Shown piece after piece: positions 17,473 through 25,957 of a stretch of DNA of 64,000 nt. This DNA is from Actinomyces sp. UMB0138 (GTDB lineage: Bacteria; Bacillota; Negativicutes; Veillonellales; Veillonellaceae): assembly GCF_002849225.1 (NCBI RefSeq), contig NZ_PKMC01000002.1, positions 1 to 64,000 on the forward strand, given 5' to 3'. Below the pieces are notes generated by a model. That model searched no databases and was not told the DNA's origin. It worked only from the letters and a program-made list of their open reading frames with translations. The translations under genes were made by a program, and so were the position numbers. The number at the start of each line of letters is the position of its first letter. Within the stretch, counting starts at the first letter, position 1.

Positions 17473-18924
17473 GTGATGACAAGGTTTGTGCCCGCCCCGG
17501 CAGCACTGGGACATGTACTTCTGCAGAACGTCACGGTAGTAGATCCGCGTGCCGGCAAGGCCCAGGCTGGCCAGGACGTGCTGGTAAAAGACGGCAAGAT
17601 CGTAAAGGTCAGCAACCATCCCGCCGATGCCGAGGGCGCCACCATGGTTGACGCAACCGGCCTATTCGCCCTCCCCGGCTACAACGACATGCACTGTCAC
17701 GCACTAAACATGCCAGACCAGGTAGCCACCCCCAACGCCCTCATGCTGGCTGCGGGCGTTACCGGATACCGCCACATGTCGGGCAGCAACAAAGTGCTGG
17801 ATCAGCGTAAAGAGGGCACTCTGCCCACTTCGTTGGGCGCCCCCGAGGTGCTGGCGATTTCCGGGCCACTACTGACTCCTATAAGCGCAGGCAATCCCGA
17901 CGCGGCCCGCAAAGCAGTGCGCGCCCAGGCTAAGCGCGGCGCCGACTTCATCAAGGTAGGCATGGTTTCGGCCAGCGTTTTCCGCGCCCTGATGGATGAG
18001 GCCAACAAGATTGGCATTCCCGTGGCGGGACATCTGCCCGAACACGTTGATCCGCGCGAGGCCGCCGACCTAGGCATGAAATGCATCGAACACATTGGCC
18101 CGGGCGCGGTCATGCTGGCGCCAGCTTCCACCGAAGAAGAGAAGGTTCGAAACACCAATTCCCCGAAGGACATCCCAGATCTACCCACGTTCAAATTCCC
18201 CTTTAGAGACGAAATTGCAGTGCGGCTGATGGACCCGATCATCACCAATCCGCGCACTATCACCAGCGAGAATGGGGCCAAGGCCATGCTCTTGGCCTAC
18301 CAGTCTTTCAGCGACGAGCGCGCCGGGCAGCTCGCCGCCTACCTGAAGCAGCGCGGCACCTGGCAGTGCGCCACCCTAATCCGCCTACACACCCAGAATT
18401 TCGCCACTGATCCGGTACACGCCCGCGACCCGCGGCGCACCTACCTGCCCCAGTGGCGCCTGAAGAAGTGGGACAAGTCGGGCAAGAAGTTCGACAACTT
18501 GGGGCCCAAGATTAAGGACGCGCTGGCAATGAACTGGGAGTGCCAGAAGCGCCTGGCCGGGATTATTGCCGCCGAGGGCGTGCCCATGATCGCGGGCACT
18601 GACGCGGTAGGGGCAACCGGGATTATTGCCGGTTTGGGCTTGTTCGACGAGTTCAAGTTGTTGCGCTCTGCCGGAGTGAAGCCGCTAGAAATCCTACGGC
18701 AGGCCACCTGTTACCCCGCCGACTTCCTGGATCGGGCCGACTCGATGGGCAAGATCGCGGAAGGCTACGGGGCAAATATGGTGCTGTTGGGCTCCGATCC
18801 GCTGGCGGATTGGACCGAGGAGGATTGCGCGCTCCAGGACGTGCAGGCCGTAATGCGGGCGGGAGCCTACTGGGATCGCCCGCGCCTCGACCGAACGCTT
18901 CGCAACCTGCAGGCGAACTTCTAG
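17473..18924 (+). CDS. Metal-dependent amidohydrolase family protein
   Basis: A 483-residue protein with the amidohydrolase layout. The N-terminal beta-sandwich piece (LLQNVTVVDPRAGKAQAGQD) is followed by the metal-binding strand YNDMHCHAL (HxH), a central H in PVAGHLPEHVD, IEHIGPGAV, a late Asp in AGTDAVGATG, and a C-terminal sandwich with MVLLGSDPLADW. It resembles the imidazolonepropionase/prolidase-like amidohydrolases whose substrates are mostly unknown. ATG codons at 17473 and 17476 are both possible starts. It follows the ROK gene by 85 bases but has no obvious part in xylose use. Confidence 0.8.
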   Translation: MMTRFVPAPAALGHVLLQNVTVVDPRAGKAQAGQDVLVKDGKIVKVSNHPADAEGATMVDATGLFALPGYNDMHCHALNMPDQVATPNALMLAAGVTGYRHMSGSNKVLDQRKEGTLPTSLGAPEVLAISGPLLTPISAGNPDAARKAVRAQAKRGADFIKVGMVSASVFRALMDEANKIGIPVAGHLPEHVDPREAADLGMKCIEHIGPGAVMLAPASTEEEKVRNTNSPKDIPDLPTFKFPFRDEIAVRLMDPIITNPRTITSENGAKAMLLAYQSFSDERAGQLAAYLKQRGTWQCATLIRLHTQNFATDPVHARDPRRTYLPQWRLKKWDKSGKKFDNLGPKIKDALAMNWECQKRLAGIIAAEGVPMIAGTDAVGATGIIAGLGLFDEFKLLRSAGVKPLEILRQATCYPADFLDRADSMGKIAEGYGANMVLLGSDPLADWTEEDCALQDVQAVMRAGAYWDRPRLDRTLRNLQANF

Positions 18925-18965
18925 GTAATATCTGTAAAGATTTTTGCGTAAATGTTGGGCCAGCT

Positions 18966-18993
18966 CGCCCTCGACGCCCCCTTGCCGAGGGCG
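18966..18993 (+). terminator. Hairpin after the amidohydrolase gene
   Basis: CGCCCTCG (18966-18973) pairs perfectly with CGAGGGCG (18986-18993) across a 12-base loop, about 40 bases after the stop. Both arms are copies of an octamer that is over-represented across the window. Confidence 0.6.
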
Positions 18994-19138
18994 GCCCCGC
19001 ATTTAGTATTACCGCCCGCTAGGTATTGCCCACCTGGGTGGACACGGGTGAATAACGGCTTTTTGCTGCCCTTTTTGCGGGCGAGCGCAGCGCGACACCG
19101 GTGCTGGTGTTCGCTAGAAACTTACTGTCTTCAAAGCC

Positions 19139-19185
19139 ATAGGATTAAGGGGTGCATTTAAACTAAATGACACTTATCCTATAGG
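19139..19185 (+). promoter_or_regulatory. Dyad directly upstream of the molybdoenzyme start
   Basis: ATAGGAT (19139-19145) and ATCCTAT (19176-19182) form an inverted repeat, and CCTATAGG (19178-19185) is a perfect palindrome abutting the ATG at 19187. No ribosome-binding site is present. TATCCT at 19175-19180 could be a -10 for a leaderless transcript. Confidence 0.4.
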
Positions 19186-19186
19186 C

Positions 19187-21484
19187 ATGGCTCTGGAAGA
19201 AAACAACTTGATCATGGCGGACGCCGACGCCCGCGCTGACGTCGTCGACGACCCGAAAATTAAGAAACCGCACAAATCCGCAGTGGGCATCGAAGGCGCT
19301 ACCCGCGGCATGTACTTTGGTGTGCGCGAATTTGGCGTCCTGAACCTGTTGGACCTGAACCGCCACAATGGCGTGAAGTGCCCGGGATGCGCGTGGCCGA
19401 ACCCCAGTGCTGGCAAGGGCGGGTTCGTTGACTTTTGTGAAAATGGCGCTAAGGCTGTTGCTGAAGAATCCACTGCCCGCCGCTGTACCCCTGATTTCTT
19501 TGCAGAGCATCCATTCGCGGAACTGCGCGATCGCACCGACTACGAACTGAGCCACGAAGGCCGCCTAACCGCTCCCGTTATTAAACGTCCCGGCTCTGAT
19601 CACTACGAGCCCATTACTTGGGAGGCAGCCTTCGACGCGATTGGGGACCAGCTGAAGAAGCTTGATCCGAACGAGTGTGCGTTCTACACCTCGGGTCGAA
19701 CCTGCAACGAAACCGCGTACATGTTCCAGGTGTTGGCAAAGCGGCTGGGCACGAACAACCTGCCTGACTGCTCTAACATGTGTCACGAAGCTTCCGGCAA
19801 GGCCCTGATCCCCACCCTGGGGCTCGGCAAAGGGTCTGTCACCCTGGAAGACTTCGCCAACGCCGACCTGGTGATCACCCTGGGGCAGAACCCGGGCACT
19901 AACCATCCCCGCCAGCTCGGCTCCTTCGCGGCTTGCAAGGAAAATGGCGGCAAGATCGTAGTTATTAACCCGCTGCCCGAAGCTGGCCTGCGCAAGTTCC
20001 GCGACCCGCAGACCGTCAATGGGCTGATCGGCACCGGCACCCCGATCGCCGACGAGTTCTACCAAATCCGCCTAGATGGCGACCTGGCGTTCTTCCAAGC
20101 CGTAAACCAGGAGCTCATCAAGCGCGACGCCCTCGACCACGAATTCCTGGACAAGTACACCACCGGCCAGGAAGAAGTAATCGAGCACCTGAAGAACGTG
20201 GACCCCGACATGGTTCGCAAGGCCACCGGACTGCCCGACGAATCCATCCAGCGCGTAGCCGACCTGGTCGAAAAGGCCAATGGCGTCATCGTCTGCTGGG
20301 CGCTCGGGGCAACCCAGCACAAGAACTCTGTAGAAACCCTGCAGGAAATCGTCAACATGCTGCTACTTACCGGCAACATTGGCAAGCCCGGCGCCGGCAC
20401 CTGCCCCGTTCGCGGCCACTCCAACGTGCAGGGCGACCGTACCATGGGCGTGTGGGAAGAGCCGCCGGAAAGCCTGTGCGCCGCCCTCGAAAAGGAATTC
20501 CAATTCCCCATCCCGCGCGAACACGGCTGGAACGTTGTCGAAACCGGCAAGGCTATTCGCGACGGCCGCTGCAAGTTCTTCATGCAGATGGGCGGTAACT
20601 TCTTGCGCGCGGCATCAGACACCGCGGTGCTGGAAAAGCACTTCCCGGAACTAGAAATGACCGTGCACGTGTCCACCAAGCTGAACCGCTCGCACATTTA
20701 CCCGGGCAAAACTTCGATCATTCTGCCAACGCTGACCCGTTCGGATGCCTTCTACTACGGCAACGAACAGCAGTGCGTGACCACCGAAGACTCGATGGGG
20801 TACGTGACCGCTTCCTACGGCAAGCGGCGCGCATTGGATCACCTGCTGTCCGAAACCTACATCCTAGGCGAGATCGGCCACCGCATCGGCGGGGAAAACT
20901 GCTGGCGGCAGATGGGCCGCTCCACTAAGGAAATCCGTCGCCGCATCGAAAATACGATCCCCGGTTTCGAAAACTTCGAGCAGCGCCTCACCGAACCGAA
21001 CGGGCTGATCCTGCCCAATGGGCCGCGTGAACGCAAGTTCACCACCAAGGACGGCAAGGCGCACCTGACCATCAACAACATTGAGCCGCTCGAATGCCCG
21101 CCGGGGCACGTGCTGCTGCAGACCCTGCGCTCGCACGACCAGTACAACACCACCATCTATGCGCTCTCTGACCGCTACCGTGGCATCAAGAAGGGCCGCC
21201 GCGTGGTACTGATCAACGAAGAAGACATCAAGGAACTGGGCTTCCAGCCCGGCGACGTGGTGGATCTGTACTCGGATTGGGACGGCACCACCCGGTACGC
21301 TCCCAACTTCCGCCTGGTCCCCTACAACACTCCGCGTCAGTGCGCCGCCGCGTACATGCCCGAGGCAAACGTGCTGATCGCCCTCGACAATGAATGCAAG
21401 GTGTCCCAGACGCCGGTCATGAAGTCCGTGCTGGTGTACATGAAGCCCGCAAAGAACTCCGGCGAAGGCGGCGAAAAGGAATAG
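19187..21484 (+). CDS. FdhF/YdeP-family molybdopterin oxidoreductase
   Basis: A 765-residue catalytic subunit of the formate-dehydrogenase/DMSO-reductase superfamily. It has CPGCAWPNP near residue 65, typical of the YdeP branch in place of a full N-terminal iron-sulfur motif. DCSNMCHEASGKAL (about 195-208) lies in the molybdenum-ligand region, with a Cys and no selenocysteine signal. The two molybdopterin guanine dinucleotide sites follow (ITLGQNPGTNHPRQLG; CPVRGHSNVQGDRTMG), and the last 120 residues form the C-terminal cofactor-binding domain. YdeP-type enzymes are linked to acid stress and lack an agreed substrate. No electron-transfer or membrane subunit is encoded nearby. fdhD follows, overlapping by one base. 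Confidence 0.87.
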   Translation: MALEENNLIMADADARADVVDDPKIKKPHKSAVGIEGATRGMYFGVREFGVLNLLDLNRHNGVKCPGCAWPNPSAGKGGFVDFCENGAKAVAEESTARRCTPDFFAEHPFAELRDRTDYELSHEGRLTAPVIKRPGSDHYEPITWEAAFDAIGDQLKKLDPNECAFYTSGRTCNETAYMFQVLAKRLGTNNLPDCSNMCHEASGKALIPTLGLGKGSVTLEDFANADLVITLGQNPGTNHPRQLGSFAACKENGGKIVVINPLPEAGLRKFRDPQTVNGLIGTGTPIADEFYQIRLDGDLAFFQAVNQELIKRDALDHEFLDKYTTGQEEVIEHLKNVDPDMVRKATGLPDESIQRVADLVEKANGVIVCWALGATQHKNSVETLQEIVNMLLLTGNIGKPGAGTCPVRGHSNVQGDRTMGVWEEPPESLCAALEKEFQFPIPREHGWNVVETGKAIRDGRCKFFMQMGGNFLRAASDTAVLEKHFPELEMTVHVSTKLNRSHIYPGKTSIILPTLTRSDAFYYGNEQQCVTTEDSMGYVTASYGKRRALDHLLSETYILGEIGHRIGGENCWRQMGRSTKEIRRRIENTIPGFENFEQRLTEPNGLILPNGPRERKFTTKDGKAHLTINNIEPLECPPGHVLLQTLRSHDQYNTTIYALSDRYRGIKKGRRVVLINEEDIKELGFQPGDVVDLYSDWDGTTRYAPNFRLVPYNTPRQCAAAYMPEANVLIALDNECKVSQTPVMKSVLVYMKPAKNSGEGGEKE

Positions 21485-22401
21485 TGGGTAAGGTGACTAC
21501 GCGTGCCCGGCTGGTGCGCGTAGAAGGCCAGGGCGATTTTCGTACAGAAGACACCCTGGCGGTGGAAGAGCCCCTCGAGATCCGCATTGGGGGCAAGCCC
21601 TTCACCACCACCATGCGCACGCCCGGGGCCGACTACGAGCTGATTCACGGCTTCCTCTATTCCGAGGGCGTCATCCACACCGCGCAGGACATTGCTTCGA
21701 TCCGCTCTTGCGATTCTGCGCGCCCGCGATCTGCCGGTCCGGTGGGGATGATGGGCCTGGCGGGTGACCCCGCAAACCGGGAGCGATTCCTGCTGGATTC
21801 TATTGGCGGCATTGGCGACCACACCGAGGCCAACTACAACGTCATGAACGTGACCTTAGCGCCCGGAGTTGAACTGCCCGAGGGCGCCTCCAGGCTTACC
21901 ATGACCAGTTCAGCCTGCGGCATTTGCGGCACCTCGTCGATAGATCGGGTTATGGACAAGTGCGGGGTGGACATTGATCCCATCCGCCTCGATCCGCGCG
22001 TCGTTATCTCGCTACCCGACCGGCTGGCCGACTCGCAGCCCACGTTCAAAGCCACTGGCGCTACGCACGGGGCTGGCCTGTTCACCATGAGCGGTGAACT
22101 ACTGTGCGTGCGCGAGGACGTAGGCCGCCACAACGCCGCCGACAAGGTTATTGGGTGGGCACTACAGCAGGGGCTGCTACCTGGGCGGGACCTGATCTTG
22201 GGCTTGTCCTCCAGGGCCTCCTTCGAGTTAGTGCAGAAGGCCATGATGGCCGGAATTCCCGCAGTGGTAGCGGTCTCTTCAGCTACCTCCCTGGCGGTAA
22301 ATCTTGCCCACGAGGCAGGTATTGCGCTGGCTGGATTTGTGCGCGGCGATCGATTCAACCTTTACGCCGGCCAGCTTATGCCAGCCGGCGTCACTATCTG
22401 A
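21484..22401 (+). CDS. fdhD: Formate dehydrogenase sulfur carrier FdhD
   Basis: A 305-residue protein with the FdhD hallmarks: TSSACGICGTSS (catalytic Cys pair about residues 145-148), VGRHNAADKVIG and SSRASFELVQKAMMAGIP. FdhD moves sulfur from a cysteine desulfurase onto the molybdenum cofactor of formate-dehydrogenase-type enzymes. The GTG at 21484 was chosen: its G is the last base of the preceding TAG, so translation is coupled. A longer frame from 21394 would sit inside the upstream gene. It is the expected partner of the FdhF/YdeP-type protein. The stop touches the stop of the convergent dehydrogenase gene with no bases between them. Confidence 0.92.
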   Translation: MGKVTTRARLVRVEGQGDFRTEDTLAVEEPLEIRIGGKPFTTTMRTPGADYELIHGFLYSEGVIHTAQDIASIRSCDSARPRSAGPVGMMGLAGDPANRERFLLDSIGGIGDHTEANYNVMNVTLAPGVELPEGASRLTMTSSACGICGTSSIDRVMDKCGVDIDPIRLDPRVVISLPDRLADSQPTFKATGATHGAGLFTMSGELLCVREDVGRHNAADKVIGWALQQGLLPGRDLILGLSSRASFELVQKAMMAGIPAVVAVSSATSLAVNLAHEAGIALAGFVRGDRFNLYAGQLMPAGVTI

Positions 22402-23343
22402 CTACAGCGCCGTTTCCGCCTGTTCGCCCGCCAACACTGCCAGAATATTGCGTGCCGTCAGGGCGCTCATCTGCTCGCGCGTCTGCCTGGTAGCCGAACC
22501 AATGTGCGGTAGCAGCACCACGTTTTCCATGCCCAACAATTCGGGGCTAATCTGGGGTTCGCCCTCGTACACGTCTAGACCAGCACCCGCAATCTGGCCT
22601 TCTTGCAAGGCTTTTACCAGCGCCTTTTCGTCAACACAAGCTCCACGAGCGGTATTCACCAGGTATGCGGTGTCCTTCATTGACTGCAATGCGTCCGCAT
22701 CAATCAGGTGGCGGGTTTCGTCAGTGAGCGGGCAGTGCAAGGACACCACGTCCGAAGAAGCAATCAGCTCGGCATTGTCTACCCGGCGCACATTCCCACC
22801 AATCCGGGAAGTGTCCTTGTCCGAATGCGCACTGTACAGGATGTCCATGCCGAAGGCGGCCCCGCGGCGCGCCATCGCCTCGCCGATCTGGCCTAACCCC
22901 ACAATGCCCAAGGTGGCCCCTTGCAAACCCATGCCGAGCATGAAGGTGTGGTCGTAGCGCCAGGACTTTCCAGCGCGAACTAGGCGCTCGGCCTCGCCGG
23001 TGCGGCGAGTGACCTGCAGCAATAGTGTAAACGCCAAGTCGGCAGTGGCCTCGTGCAGCACCCCCGGCGTGGTGGTTACGGTGATGCCAGCCTGCTTCGC
23101 AGCCGCAACGTCAATGTTGTTGAAGCCAGCTGCACACTGGCCGATCACCTTCAGGTTTTTTGCACCCTGCAGCATCTGCGCATCAAGCGGATCAGATAGC
23201 GACGAGAACAGGGCATCCGCGTCGACAATCTGTTCGGCAAGCTCATTCCGATCCATGAAATGGTCGCCACCAACTACCTGGTGGTCAGAAAGCGGATCTA
23301 GCCCGGCGGGCAGCTGCGGTGCGGTAACAACAATTTTTGCCAT
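22402..23343 (-). CDS. D-isomer-specific 2-hydroxyacid dehydrogenase (glyoxylate/hydroxypyruvate reductase type)
   Basis: A 313-residue NAD(P)-dependent dehydrogenase. The nucleotide-binding domain has LGIVGLGQIGEAMARRG. The catalytic Arg is in NTARGACVDEKAL, with Glu in GLDVYEGEPQ and His in LLPHIGSAT. Members reduce glyoxylate, hydroxypyruvate or 2-ketogluconate-like acids, and the substrate here is not certain. It is the most downstream gene of a leftward group (regulator, transporter, polyol dehydrogenase, amidohydrolase, this gene), but spacing and a hairpin at 24.45 kb leave open whether it shares their promoter. Confidence 0.87.
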   Translation of the reverse strand: MAKIVVTAPQLPAGLDPLSDHQVVGGDHFMDRNELAEQIVDADALFSSLSDPLDAQMLQGAKNLKVIGQCAAGFNNIDVAAAKQAGITVTTTPGVLHEATADLAFTLLLQVTRRTGEAERLVRAGKSWRYDHTFMLGMGLQGATLGIVGLGQIGEAMARRGAAFGMDILYSAHSDKDTSRIGGNVRRVDNAELIASSDVVSLHCPLTDETRHLIDADALQSMKDTAYLVNTARGACVDEKALVKALQEGQIAGAGLDVYEGEPQISPELLGMENVVLLPHIGSATRQTREQMSALTARNILAVLAGEQAETAL

Positions 23344-23389
23344 ACCCCCACCGTATCGCCCTTACCCGATCGTGGCAGTGGGGAAAAGA

Positions 23390-24361
23390 CTAGCGCTTAT
23401 ACAACTCGCGCGCATTTTGGCTGAGAATCTGCTCGCGCAACTGCTCGGCTAGTCCGGCAGACTTGATATAGCTAAACGCGCGCGTGTACTTCTTGCCCTG
23501 GAAGTAGGGGTAATCCGATCCGGCCAACAGTTTGTGTGGGTCGTAGACTTGGGCTGCCAATTCCAACGAGGGCGCAAAAAAGTTCGCCGCATCAAACCAG
23601 ATCTTGCGCAAACTCTCGGCGGGCGAAGCGGGGAAAGAGCCCCAATCCTCGAAGTTATCCTGCAGCCGCTGCGCCAAGAACGGCAGGTCGCCTCCCAAGT
23701 GCGCAATGTGGAAGCGGATGTTCGGGTATTTGCGCACGTAGTCGGCCTTCAGCAGATGCAAGGTGGCGATGGCGTCCTCGACAGGAGCGCCGTTCACCCA
23801 CGCCAAGCCCTGGGTTGCCATAGGAGCGCAATGAGCTGACATCCCCGTGGGGTGAATATATAGAGGCGCATGGCGCCGATCCAATTCGGCAAAAATGGGG
23901 GCGAACCTGTCATCGGTTATGGCCGCCTGCGGGTCCGGCAGCAGCGAATTGATCGCAATGCCAACGAAACCCAATTCGTCCAGGCAATAGCCGATCTCGG
24001 AAACAGCCTGCCCCGGGTGCAAAAATGGAATAGCACCGTAAGCCAGGAACCGATCCGGGTATTTCTTGATTATTTCGGCATAAATGTCGTTGACCTTGCG
24101 CGCAGCCTGCGCCGCCAAATCAGCCTGATCCACCTGCGGCAATTGCGGAGTAGCAGAAAGGACCTGCACATCTACCCCGGCCTCATCCATCATGCGCAGC
24201 CTCGCCGCCACCTCTTCGTCCTCATTCGAAGCATTCATGTCGCGGGCAATTGCGGTAGAGTCCGGATCCACCCCAATCTGTTCAAGAAAATCCAGGTATT
24301 TCGCGGGATAGACGTGTGCGTGCGTGTCGATAACTTTGCCGGCCAGGCTAACTGTGTCCAT
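23390..24361 (-). CDS. Amidohydrolase of the ACMSD-like family
   Basis: A 323-residue TIM-barrel protein. IDTHAHVYP at the N-terminus is the HxH metal site, IHPTGMSAH and FHIAHLGGDLPF carry later metal and catalytic histidines, and LLAGSDYPYF supplies the conserved Asp. This is the pattern of the aminocarboxymuconate-semialdehyde decarboxylase family, which also contains resorcylate decarboxylases and several hydrolases of unknown substrate. The ATG at 24361 was chosen because GGAGGAGA directly precedes it; a longer frame from 24418 lacks such a site. Its neighbours process polyols, so acting on a lactone or sugar-acid-derived intermediate is a speculative possibility. Confidence 0.78.
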   Translation of the reverse strand: MDTVSLAGKVIDTHAHVYPAKYLDFLEQIGVDPDSTAIARDMNASNEDEEVAARLRMMDEAGVDVQVLSATPQLPQVDQADLAAQAARKVNDIYAEIIKKYPDRFLAYGAIPFLHPGQAVSEIGYCLDELGFVGIAINSLLPDPQAAITDDRFAPIFAELDRRHAPLYIHPTGMSAHCAPMATQGLAWVNGAPVEDAIATLHLLKADYVRKYPNIRFHIAHLGGDLPFLAQRLQDNFEDWGSFPASPAESLRKIWFDAANFFAPSLELAAQVYDPHKLLAGSDYPYFQGKKYTRAFSYIKSAGLAEQLREQILSQNARELYKR

Positions 24362-24446
24362 GTCTCCTCCTTGCCTTCCCACACTAACGCCTAGCAATTC
24401 CTGCCGCCCGCCCAGCATCGGCCAAATAGTCGGGTTAAATGAAGGA

Positions 24447-24471
24447 GGAGGGCGGAATAGCTCCGCCCTCC
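24447..24471 (-). terminator. Hairpin after the mannitol/arabinitol-type dehydrogenase gene
   Basis: A perfect 10-base-pair stem, GGAGGGCGGA with TCCGCCCTCC, and a 5-base loop sit 15 bases beyond the leftward stop at 24486. It probably ends or dampens the message before the ACMSD-like gene. Confidence 0.65.
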
Positions 24472-24485
24472 CCTTGCGCGCCTAG

Positions 24486-25928
24486 TTACAGCGCCCGCAT
24501 TACCTCGCGCGCTCCCTTCTCGCGCAAGTCGTGCAGGGCCTGCACAAATTCGGCCTTGAACTGCTCATTTTGGGCTAGCTCCCCAAAGACGAACTGGTCC
24601 TCAATGAACGCCGTGTCATCGCCCGCGGCCTGCTTCTTGGCCGCCTCTGCCAGCTCTTTGCCATGCTGGTCGTCAATGACTACCTCGGTGCCGTCCTCGG
24701 CCTTACCTTCGCACCCCAATGCCCACGCTGCGCACATGGCCGCACCAATCTTGGTCTGGCCGCCATCCTTCAGGTTCTGGCGAACCGAAGGGAGGACGAA
24801 CTTCGGCATGCGATCGGAAGCATCCTGGGCCAGGCGCGCCAACGTGTCCGCGATTGCCTCGTTGCCGAACCGTTCAAAGAGCTCATCAATGTAGGCATCC
24901 AAATCAATCCCCGGAACCGGACGCAGCGTCGGACGTGCCTCCTGCTCCAGGTAGCGGCGAGTAACTTCGGCAATGTCCTCGTCGCGGGCAGAATCGTGAC
25001 CATAAGTAAGGCCAAGCAGCCGGCCCCAGTGCGCCAGCGACTGGTGGGCAGCATTCAGCAGCCGCAACTTCATCAGCTCGTACGGGACTACGTCCTCCAC
25101 AAGCTGGGCGCCGACCTCTTCATAGGCAGGACGGCCGAGCGGGAACTTGTCCTCAAGCACCCACTGCACGAAAGGCTCCGCCACTACCGGCCACGCGTCA
25201 TCCAGATCCAATTCATCCTTCACCATCTGCCGATCCGCATCCGTAGTAACCGGGGTAATGCGATCGACCATACAGTTCGGGAAAGACACATTCTGGTCGA
25301 TCCATTCAGCAAATTCAGGATCGGCAAGACGCGCCTGCTCTACCACGGCAGTGCGAGCAATATTGCCGTTACCAGGCAAGTTGTCGCAGGACATGACCGT
25401 GAACGGGGCCAATCCCGCCTCCTTGCGGCGGCGTAGCGCAGCCACAATGAAGCCGAAAGTGGTCTGCGGCTCCTCCGGATGTTCGGCGTCGTGGACGGCC
25501 CCCTTGGCATCGGTGCGGAACTTACCCGTCTCGTCGTCGATGTTGTAGCCGCCCTCGGTAACGGTCAGCGACACAATCTTCGTGTCGGCGCTGGCCATGC
25601 GGTCCACTACTGCAGCCGGGTCATCGGGCGCAAACAGGTAATCAATGATCGAGCCGATCACGGCAGGATCCTTTGTCCCGTCCGGATTCTTCAGCACCAG
25701 CGTGTACAGGTAGTCCTGACCGGCCAGGGCATCGCGCATCTTCTTGTCGCCTTCCATGACGCCCACACCGCAAATCGCCCAGTCCTTCGCCTTGCCCTCG
25801 CGCAGTAGGCGGTCAAGGAACATCGCCTGGTGGGAACGGTGGAAATTGCCCACCCCAAAGTGGACGATGCCAGCAGTTAGCTCGCTCCGATCGTAGGTCG
25901 GGGCCAAAGTAGAATCAGCCAATTTCAT
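24486..25928 (-). CDS. Mannitol-dehydrogenase-family polyol dehydrogenase (mannitol or D-arabinitol type)
   Basis: A 480-residue long-chain polyol dehydrogenase. The N-terminus GIVHFGVGNFHRSHQAMF is the NAD-binding signature of the family. SCDNLPGNGN is conserved, and KLRLLNAAHQSLAHWG carries the catalytic Lys/Asn/His set. The family includes mannitol 2-dehydrogenase, D-arabinitol 4-dehydrogenase and fructuronate/tagaturonate reductases. The neighbouring transporter resembles ribitol/arabinitol carriers and a xylulokinase is present 11 kb away, so D-arabinitol to D-xylulose is an attractive assignment, but mannitol to fructose fits the sequence equally well. Confidence 0.83.
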   Translation of the reverse strand: MKLADSTLAPTYDRSELTAGIVHFGVGNFHRSHQAMFLDRLLREGKAKDWAICGVGVMEGDKKMRDALAGQDYLYTLVLKNPDGTKDPAVIGSIIDYLFAPDDPAAVVDRMASADTKIVSLTVTEGGYNIDDETGKFRTDAKGAVHDAEHPEEPQTTFGFIVAALRRRKEAGLAPFTVMSCDNLPGNGNIARTAVVEQARLADPEFAEWIDQNVSFPNCMVDRITPVTTDADRQMVKDELDLDDAWPVVAEPFVQWVLEDKFPLGRPAYEEVGAQLVEDVVPYELMKLRLLNAAHQSLAHWGRLLGLTYGHDSARDEDIAEVTRRYLEQEARPTLRPVPGIDLDAYIDELFERFGNEAIADTLARLAQDASDRMPKFVLPSVRQNLKDGGQTKIGAAMCAAWALGCEGKAEDGTEVVIDDQHGKELAEAAKKQAAGDDTAFIEDQFVFGELAQNEQFKAEFVQALHDLREKGAREVMRAL

Positions 25929-25957
25929 TTTTGCTCCTTTGCTTAGGGCTAGTTGGA

